DNA of 32,049 nt from assembly GCA_002390205.1 (NCBI GenBank), contig DGOV01000024.1, positions 1-32,049 of the forward strand. Direction: 5' to 3'. The number at the start of each line of letters is the position of its first letter. Within the stretch, counting starts at the first letter, position 1. The stretch is from Proteobacteria bacterium UBA4457. GTDB taxonomy: Bacteria; Pseudomonadota; Gammaproteobacteria; Ga0077536. Shown one piece after another: positions 15,970 to 23,709 of this stretch. Made by a program: the position numbers and the translations under genes. Under the pieces are notes generated by a model. The model was not told the DNA's origin and made no database searches. It was given only the letters and a program-made list of their open reading frames with translations.

Positions 15970-17763
15970 TTATCCCAATTGATATTCTGGGAGGCTCAAA
16001 ATAAGATGGAGTAACATCCTAAGAGGGTACTCCAAAGAGCCGGCCACTTGCGAAATTTGTCGAGTGCCAATTTCGTTTTGAAGAAATTCGCTTAGCGATT
16101 TTTGAGTAGACAGGTCAAGAGGAACGGACAGAAATCGGTCAACGAAGTAGCTAACCACTTCTTCAGTGTTTTCTATTCCGTTGTTTAAGATCATGTCGGT
16201 CAGGTTGATGGCTGGAAGATCCCGCTCTATGGGTGTAACTCTTTCTATCGCCATTTGCCAACCGCGATAACTTCCAAATCGAGTATTGAATTCTTCGTTT
16301 CTGTCTGGTTGATTTGAAAGCGCGGCCTCGCCGTAGTCGACATCTGCTTTAGTGGCGTCAGTTATCGTTAATCCTTCCCTGACTTTTTTATGTACACTTA
16401 AGATACTGTAGCTATTATCCCCGTCTGGGTAACGATCCCATGGGATAAAGGCTATGTCAGGGAAAAGCATATCATGGATGAAATTACTTCTTTGTATAAT
16501 TAGGCTAGGTGTGATCCACGATCTTCCGTAACTCCAACCTGCGACAGTAGGAGGATGCATTAGCCTTTGCCCTAAGCGACCTGTTGTGTAGTTGAAATCT
16601 GGAGTGCCTGGCAGGTTATCCAGCCCAAGCTTACGGTATGTTGATACGACTAACTCCACTGGACTTTTTATACGGGTTGCTACTACCGGGCTTGAATAAA
16701 ATATTTGAGATGAAAGTATGTCTTTTAGAAAAGGTTTCAGTGCGTATTTTTTGCTTTTTAAAGAAACGCCTAATTCCGCTTTTAAATCATCAGTGATTTT
16801 TTGACTTGCGAGAAAACCATAGATTTTCCCAGCAATAAATTCAGAGGTTACTTTTTGTTCAAGGATGATGTCGATAACATCAATACCGTCTAGATTTCCG
16901 GAATGACCCAAAAATGTCTTACTATCGTTATCGTGTTCTAAGGCATTAATCTCAAAATCCAACCCTTTGAAATTCCAACCAGTAAAGGTTCTCGCAGCTT
17001 CTCTTACATCCTGTTCTGTGTAATGACCAACACCCATCGTAAAAATTTCAACAATCTCTCTTGCAAAATTCTCATTGGGAGCTGATTTTATATTGACTCC
17101 AGCATCCAGAAACATCAGCATTGCGGGGTTTTGCGATACAGCTATCATTAACGTTCTAAAATCGCCAAGCCCTTCACTTTGGAACAATTTTAACTGCTGA
17201 AGCATTTTGCGGTAGTCTCTTACTTTGTCTTCATTCGTTGCAAAGTGTCCGTGCCAAAAAAGAGCCATTTTTTCCTGTAAGGGATAGTCTGAAACCAGCA
17301 TTCTTTGGCCCCACCACTGTGTCACCCTGTCGGTTTCAAGTCGACTAGCTCGCAGCCAATAGAAGAATTTGTCTACTATGGGTTGTAGCGGACGGTTGCC
17401 ATCAGGCCTAACTTTTATACCTAAAGCTGCACCAGTTTCCTTAGCTAAATTGGTAGTAGCGGGCCTGCTGGGAGGGAAAGGATCTAACCCAATATCAAAA
17501 ACGCCAGAATGCACAAAGTCGTCGAATTTTTTCGAGCGGTTTTTTGGTCCATCTACGATTAGATCCACGGCATCTTTGAGAGAGAGTTGGGAGAATTGGT
17601 GAATTTCTTCAGGGGTGGAGCCGAACCCAGTGCGCTCGAGTAGGTGTTTTGCATTGCTGGCATTCCAGTTTTCTACTGTTAAGCGCTCTAGTGCCACTCC
17701 CTCATTAATAGTGCCGAGGAAAGCTAACAGCAGGACTGAAACCCTGTATTTAACCCTAGGCAT
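15970..17763 (-). CDS. DUF1800 family protein, exported
   Basis: A 597-residue DUF1800 protein. Seen: a signal peptide at residues 1-24 (MPRVKYRVSVLLLAFLGTIN, then a short polar part), the family opening NAKHLLERTGFGSTPEEI, ALFWHGHFATNEDKV, NENFAREIVEIFTMGVGHY, EAARTFTGW and, later, HPPTVAGWSYGRSWI. The function of the family is unknown; members are secreted and nearly always sit beside a DUF1501 gene, as here. The frame also opens at a GTG at 17784, but ATG 17763 is preferred because it places the signal peptide at the very N-terminus. The gene overlaps the end of the upstream amidohydrolase by eight bases, so the three minus-strand genes appear to be one operon. Confidence 0.92.
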   Translation of the reverse strand: MPRVKYRVSVLLLAFLGTINEGVALERLTVENWNASNAKHLLERTGFGSTPEEIHQFSQLSLKDAVDLIVDGPKNRSKKFDDFVHSGVFDIGLDPFPPSRPATTNLAKETGAALGIKVRPDGNRPLQPIVDKFFYWLRASRLETDRVTQWWGQRMLVSDYPLQEKMALFWHGHFATNEDKVRDYRKMLQQLKLFQSEGLGDFRTLMIAVSQNPAMLMFLDAGVNIKSAPNENFAREIVEIFTMGVGHYTEQDVREAARTFTGWNFKGLDFEINALEHDNDSKTFLGHSGNLDGIDVIDIILEQKVTSEFIAGKIYGFLASQKITDDLKAELGVSLKSKKYALKPFLKDILSSQIFYSSPVVATRIKSPVELVVSTYRKLGLDNLPGTPDFNYTTGRLGQRLMHPPTVAGWSYGRSWITPSLIIQRSNFIHDMLFPDIAFIPWDRYPDGDNSYSILSVHKKVREGLTITDATKADVDYGEAALSNQPDRNEEFNTRFGSYRGWQMAIERVTPIERDLPAINLTDMILNNGIENTEEVVSYFVDRFLSVPLDLSTQKSLSEFLQNEIGTRQISQVAGSLEYPLRMLLHLILSLPEYQLG

Positions 17764-18934
17764 CGCCGACCGCCAAATGAGCACCTACGGGGACTTCGAC
17801 CCGATAAAGTTTCGCAGCATTTCCCCATAAGATTTTTTCTTTAACTTCTGGTGCACAGTCACCTAGGCCCTCACTAATCCTGTCGCTTATTTCAGAGCCA
17901 AAGAGGGAGGTGGGATGAGGAAAGTCTGTTTCAAATAAAATATTGTCAATGCCGACCTTATCTAACAGTCTTTTAGGAGCGACTTGCTCGAACCAATAAC
18001 AACTGTATACGTTCCTGCGAAAGTATTCGGATGGAAGCATATCAAGATCAGGCCGCTCGCTTTGCACGCTATTCCCCTCAAATTGATAATCTAAAGCCTC
18101 TAGCATAAAAGGTATCCACCCTATTCCCGACTCTACCGATACAAATTTGATTCTAGGAAATTTGGCCAAGACCCCCGACAGGAGTAAGTCACTGAGTTGG
18201 ACGCCGTTGCGCATAAAAAATTCTACTGAAAGCTCTGCAAACGCAGCCATTTTCCCGACAACAGCCGATTTCTCTTTAGTAAGACCGGCTTCCATATTTC
18301 CAGAGCCGATATGAAAACTAATTGGTAAGTCGTATTCACAAGCGACTTCCCATAGCGGGTCCCAATGCGGGTCACCTAGGAAAGGGTGGCCAAATGATTG
18401 AGGGTCACCGGTGAATAAAATCCCTTTATGTCCAAGTTTGGCGCAGCGATGTATTTCAGAGACTGAAGCTTCAACGTCCCAAAATGGGATAGATGTGATA
18501 GGTAGCAAGCGTCTCGAGTCAGCCGACGCCCATTCGGTTTGCCAATCATTATAGACTTTAACGCAAGTAAGCATGAGCTCAGGGTCCTTGAGTTTCAGAA
18601 ATGCTTGGTTTCCAAAGCCTCCGACATTTGGGTACATTACCATGGCCCAGATATTGTACTTGTCCATATATTTGAGGCGCTCAGCTGCGTCCCATGCACC
18701 CGGGTGCATATCATCATAGCCATTAGGTGGATTCAGCATACTGCCGACTCCGGCGGTGGCACTATAGCCGAGACGGGCAATGGGTGTCTTTCCTATGTAC
18801 CAAAGATAGCGACCATGTTTGTCTTTTCTGACTGTTGGGACAGCATCTTTCATCTTTGCCGGGACTCGTTTGGTCCAGAGATCAGCACTTTCGGTAACAT
18901 GAGTGTCTACGTCAATAATCGAATACTGTTGCAC
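17756..18934 (-). CDS. Amidohydrolase 2 family metal-dependent hydrolase or decarboxylase
   Basis: A 392-residue TIM-barrel enzyme of the amidohydrolase 2 group (ACMSD/gamma-resorcylate decarboxylase-like). Seen: N-terminal DVDTH (Asp8, Asp10, His12) as the first metal site, LPISFHIGSG in mid-protein, and C-terminal ILFETDFPHPTS with a metal-binding Asp; the CxxxW-type linker FGNQAFLKL resembles many uncharacterised bacterial members. Family knowledge: the group contains decarboxylases and hydrolases of aromatic acids and related compounds, with a divalent metal; which activity applies cannot be told. The start is GTG at 18934, with GGAGGGG seven bases upstream. First gene of the amidohydrolase-DUF1800-DUF1501 operon, transcribed away from the D-aminoacylase-type gene at 19034. 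Confidence 0.88.
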   Translation of the reverse strand: MQQYSIIDVDTHVTESADLWTKRVPAKMKDAVPTVRKDKHGRYLWYIGKTPIARLGYSATAGVGSMLNPPNGYDDMHPGAWDAAERLKYMDKYNIWAMVMYPNVGGFGNQAFLKLKDPELMLTCVKVYNDWQTEWASADSRRLLPITSIPFWDVEASVSEIHRCAKLGHKGILFTGDPQSFGHPFLGDPHWDPLWEVACEYDLPISFHIGSGNMEAGLTKEKSAVVGKMAAFAELSVEFFMRNGVQLSDLLLSGVLAKFPRIKFVSVESGIGWIPFMLEALDYQFEGNSVQSERPDLDMLPSEYFRRNVYSCYWFEQVAPKRLLDKVGIDNILFETDFPHPTSLFGSEISDRISEGLGDCAPEVKEKILWGNAAKLYRVEVPVGAHLAVGDA

Positions 18935-18964
18935 AGTGCCCCTCCTGCGTATAGCTTATATGAA

Positions 18965-18981
18965 GTTAGTAATAGACTAAC
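18965..18981. promoter_or_regulatory. Possible operator between divergent amidohydrolase genes
   Basis: GTTAGT (18965-18970) and ACTAAC (18976-18981) form a perfect 6-base inverted repeat with a 5-base spacer, in the 99-base gap between two divergent amidohydrolase genes. The position suits a regulator controlling both directions; no regulator gene is in the window. Confidence 0.3.
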
Positions 18982-19033
18982 CGGAGACAGAGGATATTGC
19001 CAAGTAAAATGTGTCGGATTTGGAGGGGGTTTC

Positions 19034-20737
19034 ATGACTTACGATTTATTAATTAAGAACGGTTTTGTAGTTGATGGAACGGGAGCATCAAGGTTTCGAG
19101 CCGATGTGGGTGTGAAAAATGGAAAAATCACACATATAGGGAAAATAAACGAGAGCGCGTTGGAGACTATTGATGCCGAAGGACAAGTTGTTACCCCCGG
19201 CTTTGTTGATGGGCACACACATATGGATGCCCAAATTTTCTGGGATCCTTTAGGTCAGTGCTCCTGCTTCCATGGTGTGACTACAGTCATGATGGGTAAT
19301 TGTGGATTCACACTTGCACCTTGTGCTGAAAAGGATGCTGATCTTGTTTTTAGAAATCTCGAAAGAGCGGAAGATTTGCCTCGCGATGCGATGAAGGAAG
19401 GGATCAATTGGCAGTGGGAGACTTTCCGAGAATACTTGGCGGTTATTGATGCGCTACCAAAAGGGATTAACTATGGCAGTTATATCGGACATTCCGCCCT
19501 CAGAACCTATGCTATGGGCGAGCGCGCGTTTACAGAATTAGCTACGCCAGATGATCTGAAAAAAATGCAACTGGAACTCGAAGATGCTATGCGTGCTGGT
19601 GCTATTGGTTTTTCTACTTCCCGCACGGTCAATCACTTGACGGCGGACGATCGACCGGTCGCCAGCCGCATTGCAGACTGGGCAGAAGTAACGTCTCTTG
19701 TTAAAACAATGGGTAATGTGGGTGGCGGTATTTTTGAATTAGCCAGTGAAGAACCTGGTCGCAGCCCACAGCGAAGAAAAGATTATTTTGATCGGCTAAA
19801 AAATCTGGCAGTTGAGTCTGGGTGCCCAGTTACTTACGGTATGCCAAGCATCCGAGTGGCGCCAGAGCTGTGGCCTGCTTTTTATGATTTGGGTGATGAA
19901 GTTGCTGAGGCGGGGGGCACTTTATTCATTCAAGCGCATAGTCGGTCCATCTCGACGATGCTGTCTTTTCGTTCACAAACGCCTTTTGACGCATGGGATG
20001 TGTGGCGTGATGTGCGAAACAAACCGATAGAAGAACAGATGGTTTTAATGCGCGATCCTGAAGTGAGACGCAAGCTAATTGACGTGGCTTCAAGGCCGTA
20101 TGAAGGCCCGAAAGCAGCAGGTGCGGAGGCTAGACCTCCTGAATGGGATTGGGTCTATTTATTTAACGGTGTGGGTGATGAACAGTTGATGTCTGAAGTT
20201 GCCAAAGAGCGAGGAGTCCATCCGGTAGAAGCAATGATAGATATTGCTTTGGAGCGTAACTTTGACGTTTTTTTTCGCCAACCTTTGGCTAATGAAGACC
20301 AAGAGTCAGTGCTAAAAATGATGAAACATCCTAGAAGTGTGGTTACTTTCTCTGACTCTGGCGCTCATGTTGCGCAGATAATGGACTCATCTCTACAAAC
20401 GCACTTATTGAGTCACTGGGTAAGAGAAAAAGAGGCTTTCACGCTTGAAGAAGCGGTAAAATTAATAACATCTGACACAGCAAATGCTTGGGGATTAAAG
20501 GATAGAGGAGTCATTAAAGAAGGGATGAATGCCGATATATTAGTTTTCAATCCAGAGACCATAATGCCTAATATGCCTGAACTTGTTAATGATTTGCCTG
20601 CCGGAGCGCAACGCTTAAAGCAGACATCGACTGGGATTTCAAACACCATTGTAAATGGTTCAATACTGCTGAAAAACGATAAGCCAACGGGTGCACTTCC
20701 AGGACGATTGGTTAAAGGGATGAGTGCTAAGCTATAG
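19034..20737 (+). CDS. N-acyl-D-amino-acid deacylase-family amidohydrolase
   Basis: A 567-residue amidohydrolase of the D-aminoacylase group. Seen: N-terminal beta-domain opening YDLLIKNGFVVDGTG, metal ligands VDGHTHMD (His61, His63), the GNCG motif with Cys90 that bridges the metals in D-aminoacylases, QAHSRS (His302) and FSDSGAHV with catalytic Asp441; C-terminal beta domain with GMNADILVFNPETI. The helix that carries another metal His in D-aminoacylase reads GIFELASEEPG here, so one ligand may differ. Family knowledge: hydrolysis of N-acyl or cyclic amides with Zn. The frame is open back to 18539, but ATG 19034 is preferred: GGAGG lies seven bases upstream and the upstream part overlaps the divergent amidohydrolase gene. 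Confidence 0.88.
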   Translation: MTYDLLIKNGFVVDGTGASRFRADVGVKNGKITHIGKINESALETIDAEGQVVTPGFVDGHTHMDAQIFWDPLGQCSCFHGVTTVMMGNCGFTLAPCAEKDADLVFRNLERAEDLPRDAMKEGINWQWETFREYLAVIDALPKGINYGSYIGHSALRTYAMGERAFTELATPDDLKKMQLELEDAMRAGAIGFSTSRTVNHLTADDRPVASRIADWAEVTSLVKTMGNVGGGIFELASEEPGRSPQRRKDYFDRLKNLAVESGCPVTYGMPSIRVAPELWPAFYDLGDEVAEAGGTLFIQAHSRSISTMLSFRSQTPFDAWDVWRDVRNKPIEEQMVLMRDPEVRRKLIDVASRPYEGPKAAGAEARPPEWDWVYLFNGVGDEQLMSEVAKERGVHPVEAMIDIALERNFDVFFRQPLANEDQESVLKMMKHPRSVVTFSDSGAHVAQIMDSSLQTHLLSHWVREKEAFTLEEAVKLITSDTANAWGLKDRGVIKEGMNADILVFNPETIMPNMPELVNDLPAGAQRLKQTSTGISNTIVNGSILLKNDKPTGALPGRLVKGMSAKL

Positions 20738-20762
20738 CGTACGATTTCCTTGATTTTTTTCA

Positions 20763-20790
20763 TTGAAGTTCGTATCCAAATCTTTAAAAT
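20763..20790 (+). promoter_or_regulatory. Possible promoter for the aldehyde oxidoreductase-lipocalin genes
   Basis: TTGAAG at 20763-20768 and TAAAAT at 20785-20790 are 16 bases apart, 49 bases upstream of the oxidoreductase ATG. The fit is fair, and the 102-base gap to the preceding gene leaves room for a separate promoter. Confidence 0.3.
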
Positions 20791-20839
20791 ACATACCGAT
20801 AAAAGTCGTAGTAACGAATTAAAACTAGGTGAAATTTGA

Positions 20840-22561
20840 ATGAGAAAGTATCTCCACATTGACGTAGATGATAAATCAACAAGGGAAGAACAGTTTGTTG
20901 GGGAACAGATAGCTAGAGCAGGCAGATATTTCATCGCTAAGACTTTGGTGGACTTAGATGTTGCAAAGGTTGATCCGTTAGGTCCCGACAATCCCCTTAT
21001 ATTCTCGGCGGGTCCTTTTGCTGGAAGTAATTTCTCTAATGCCAACCGGACCAGTGTTGGTTGTAAAAGCCCACTTACAGGCGGTATAAAAGAAGCCAAT
21101 GCAGGCGGCTCTTTTGGATTGGCTATGGGTCAGCTTGAAATTGCAGGCTTTACTCTTTATGGCATGAGTGAGGAATGGCAGGTCATTCATTTGAAAAAAG
21201 ATGGCTCTATAGAATGGAGTTCCGCAGATGCCTTTTTGGGTAAAGGGACTGTTGAATGTGCGGCCATGTTACATGAGAAGTTTGGATCAAAAGTCAGCCT
21301 GGCAATTTGTGGTCCTGTTGGCGAGTATGGCGGATTAATTTCCGGTATTTCAATGAGCGACACAGATCAGCGGCCATCCAGAATTGCCGCGAGAGGTGGA
21401 GTGGGTGCCGTCATGGGTTCGAAGAAAATCAAGGCGATTGTAATTGACTTGCATAAAATGCCAGGTTTTGCTGATCGAAAAAGGCTGTTGAAAGGGATTA
21501 AAGAATATGGACGTATGATCCGGGAAGATGATGCCACTATGGCTCTTAAGGACTACGGCACCGCGATGATGGGCGATTACACCAATTATGTAGGTGGCTT
21601 GCCGACAAACAACTTTAGTGCAGGTAGTCAGGCTAAGGGTGAGGGTGACGTATTCGAAATGGGTGGACAGCATATCCGCGAACGGAATATGGAAAGAGGA
21701 GGCGAAACGTCGCATGCATGTATGCCTGGATGTATGATCGAATGCAGTAATGTGTACGTGGATGAGAAAGGGGAAGAGATAACCTCGCCAGTCGAGTACG
21801 AGACATTAGGGATCATGGGTACTAACTGCGGAATCACTGATCCTGATGATTTGGCTCGACTCAATTGGCATGCAAATGATCTCGGGATAGATACCATCGA
21901 GACCGGTGCTGCGATGGGTGTCCTTTTGGATGCTGGCCTAGCAGAGTTTGGCGATGTTGATTTCCTGACCTCAGTAATGCAAGAAATACGGGAAGGAACA
22001 GAAAATGGAAAGCTTTGGGCCCAAGGGACAGGCGCTGTGGGGAAACATTATAAGGTCCACAGAACTCCAGTCATCAAAAACCAAAGTATCAGCGCATATG
22101 ATCCAAGAGTTATTGAGGTTACTGGGCTTTCAATGATGCTGACGGCACAAGGAGCAGATCACACTACGGGAAACGCGGCAAAATATGAATGCAGTGGAAA
22201 AGGGGTGAAAGAGTTAGTAGCTGTGAGTATGGATGCCCAAGTAATATGCGCTACCGCGGACTCTCTCGGTTTATGCTTGTTTGGACGGTCGGTTACAAAT
22301 ACTAACGTAGAAATGATAGTTGGCTTGATTAACGACGCGCTAGGAACAGACCTTGAGCCTGAGTTCTTCTATGAGATCGGGAAAGAAACTTTGCTATTGG
22401 AAGACGAATTCAATAAAGGAGCTGGTTTTACTGAGATTGATGATGAACTGCCCGAGTTCTTTTATGAGGAAGCTCTAAGCCCGAGTAATCAAGTTGCCCG
22501 CTTCCATGCGCAGGAGGTTAATGAGGCTCTGCGCGAGTGGTGGTCAGAAAACGCTGCATAA
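20840..22561 (+). CDS. Aldehyde ferredoxin oxidoreductase family (tungsto/molybdo-bispterin) enzyme
   Basis: A 573-residue member of the AOR family, enzymes with a bis-pterin tungsten or molybdenum centre and one [4Fe-4S] cluster that oxidise aldehydes or reduce acids, or in some subgroups act on aromatic CoA esters. Seen: NPLIFSAGPFAGSNF and NRTSVGCKSPLTGG near residues 51-82, ARGGVGAVMGSKKIKAIVI near 184-202, the cluster ligands Cys294, Cys298 and Cys302 (CMPGCMIEC) and Cys479 in DSLGLCLF. The first cysteine pair is x3-spaced, while archaeal AOR as I recall is x2. ATG start at 20840 with AGGTGA upstream. Electron partner unclear. Surprising in an otherwise oxygenase-rich, aerobic-looking region. 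The lipocalin gene follows after 35 bases. Confidence 0.9.
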   Translation: MRKYLHIDVDDKSTREEQFVGEQIARAGRYFIAKTLVDLDVAKVDPLGPDNPLIFSAGPFAGSNFSNANRTSVGCKSPLTGGIKEANAGGSFGLAMGQLEIAGFTLYGMSEEWQVIHLKKDGSIEWSSADAFLGKGTVECAAMLHEKFGSKVSLAICGPVGEYGGLISGISMSDTDQRPSRIAARGGVGAVMGSKKIKAIVIDLHKMPGFADRKRLLKGIKEYGRMIREDDATMALKDYGTAMMGDYTNYVGGLPTNNFSAGSQAKGEGDVFEMGGQHIRERNMERGGETSHACMPGCMIECSNVYVDEKGEEITSPVEYETLGIMGTNCGITDPDDLARLNWHANDLGIDTIETGAAMGVLLDAGLAEFGDVDFLTSVMQEIREGTENGKLWAQGTGAVGKHYKVHRTPVIKNQSISAYDPRVIEVTGLSMMLTAQGADHTTGNAAKYECSGKGVKELVAVSMDAQVICATADSLGLCLFGRSVTNTNVEMIVGLINDALGTDLEPEFFYEIGKETLLLEDEFNKGAGFTEIDDELPEFFYEEALSPSNQVARFHAQEVNEALREWWSENAA

Positions 22562-22596
22562 GCGAAATCTCCAGTGCTAAAGACCAAGGATAATAA

Positions 22597-23145
22597 ATGG
22601 GTAGAGTGAAACTATTTGCCTTGTTACTGACGGTATTTTTATTTCCTGCCGATATTTTGGCATCATTACCTGATACTCAAAAGAATTTCTCTCTAGAAAA
22701 ATATATGGGAGATTGGTTTCAGATTGCTCTGATTCCAAATCGCTTTCAAAAGAAATGCGTAGGACAAGCGCGGGCCAACTATAGGCTTTTACTGTCTGGA
22801 GATGTGGCGATTGTGAATCAATGTATTGAAAGTGATTTCAAACTAAAACGTGCTGACGGTATTGCTAAGATCAATAAGACGTTTAATGACAATGCTCGGC
22901 TAATGGTGCGCTTCGCACCAAAATGGTTGTCTTTATTATCCTTTGTTTGGGGTGATTACTGGGTATTGGCTATCGAGTCAGATTACTCTGCAGTGCTCGT
23001 GGGTTCGCCTGACAGAAAGTATCTATGGGTTTTGGCCCGAACCCCGACGATTTCTAAAAAAGTCTATAGACGACTTACCAGTATTGGCTTGGCACAAGGA
23101 TTCAATATATCGGAACTAGTACTGGAAGGCGCGCTTCTTGATTAG
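22597..23145 (+). CDS. Bacterial lipocalin (Blc-type), periplasmic
   Basis: A 182-residue lipocalin, a beta-barrel carrier of hydrophobic molecules. Seen: an N-terminal signal peptide of about 22 residues (MGRVKLFALLLTVFLFPADI, cleavage near LAS), the lipocalin GxW motif at residues 38-40 (YMGDWFQIA), a Cys pair (Cys54, Cys76) that may form a disulfide, and DYWVLAIESDYSAVLVGSPD with LWVLARTP, the conserved Blc strands. There is no lipobox Cys, so it is probably soluble in the periplasm rather than an outer membrane lipoprotein such as Blc. It follows the AOR-family gene by 35 bases, perhaps binding a lipophilic substrate or product. It overlaps the convergent NTF2-like gene by four bases. Confidence 0.88.
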   Translation: MGRVKLFALLLTVFLFPADILASLPDTQKNFSLEKYMGDWFQIALIPNRFQKKCVGQARANYRLLLSGDVAIVNQCIESDFKLKRADGIAKINKTFNDNARLMVRFAPKWLSLLSFVWGDYWVLAIESDYSAVLVGSPDRKYLWVLARTPTISKKVYRRLTSIGLAQGFNISELVLEGALLD

Positions 23146-23531
23146 CCGAATACTGAAGTGACATGCTCTGTATCTAAGTATTCCCTTACGGCAATTATTT
23201 TTCCTTTATTGATGACCATCATGAAGTGATAAATATTCTTATAAGTCTTTCCATTACTTATTTCTCCATAAGATGTAGCTTCTACTGAAACTCGATCATC
23301 TTCAGCGGTCATCAAGTTAGGCGTAACCGTTAATCCATTGGGTGCTAAAGGGACTACCTGCTCTAATAGAGTAGAAAATTCGCTCTTCGAATAAGTGCCT
23401 GACAGGCTTGTTGAGCCAGCAACCCACCAAGTAGCATCATGACTTAACATGTCGAGAGCTGAGGAATAATCGCCAGTAGAAAAATTTTCCCAGAACTGTA
23501 GGACTATCTTTTTGTTACTTTCAGCATCCAT
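23142..23531 (-). CDS. NTF2-like (SnoaL/ketosteroid isomerase-type) small protein
   Basis: A 129-residue NTF2-like protein. Seen: N-terminal helix KKIVLQFWENFSTGDYSSALDML, then SHDATWWVAGST, GTYSKSEFSTLLEQV, and strands DDRVSVEATSYGEISNGKTYKNIYHFMMVINKGKIIAVREYLD, the usual SnoaL order; the last segment, with VREYLD, is typical of the ketosteroid-isomerase-like group. No signal peptide. Function unknown; an isomerase, hydratase or binding role is possible. ATG start at 23531 with AAGGGA upstream. It is divergent from the acyl-CoA synthetase gene at 23710 and its stop overlaps the end of the lipocalin gene. Confidence 0.82.
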   Translation of the reverse strand: MDAESNKKIVLQFWENFSTGDYSSALDMLSHDATWWVAGSTSLSGTYSKSEFSTLLEQVVPLAPNGLTVTPNLMTAEDDRVSVEATSYGEISNGKTYKNIYHFMMVINKGKIIAVREYLDTEHVTSVFG

Positions 23532-23594
23532 ATCTCTATCCCTTTAAACACTAAACTTGAGCCTCTAAAGCTTAATTGAAATGCACTTCATAGC

Positions 23595-23610
23595 ATAGCC
23601 TTTTGGCTAT
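23595..23610. promoter_or_regulatory. Possible operator between divergent genes
   Basis: ATAGCC (23595-23600), a TTTT spacer and GGCTAT (23605-23610) form a perfect 6-base inverted repeat in the 178-base gap between the NTF2-like gene and the acyl-CoA synthetase gene. It could bind a regulator; the remainder of the gap shows nothing else I can name. Confidence 0.28.
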
Positions 23611-23709
23611 TCACGCCGTTTGTTATTCGAGTAACCGCAACATTGATTTTTCCGTCTGAATAAACCAAGCTCTCACTTCAATATCTAAAATATTTGAAAG
23701 GACTGGAAG

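Noticed and set aside
18539..19033. N-terminal extension of the D-aminoacylase-type gene.
   Set aside because: It overlaps the divergent amidohydrolase gene on the other strand, has no family similarity, and a strong Shine-Dalgarno precedes ATG 19034.
20413..21099. A 228-residue minus-strand open frame across the junction of the D-aminoacylase-type and AOR-family genes.
   Set aside because: It overlaps two well-supported genes and has low-complexity, Ser-rich composition typical of an antisense shadow.
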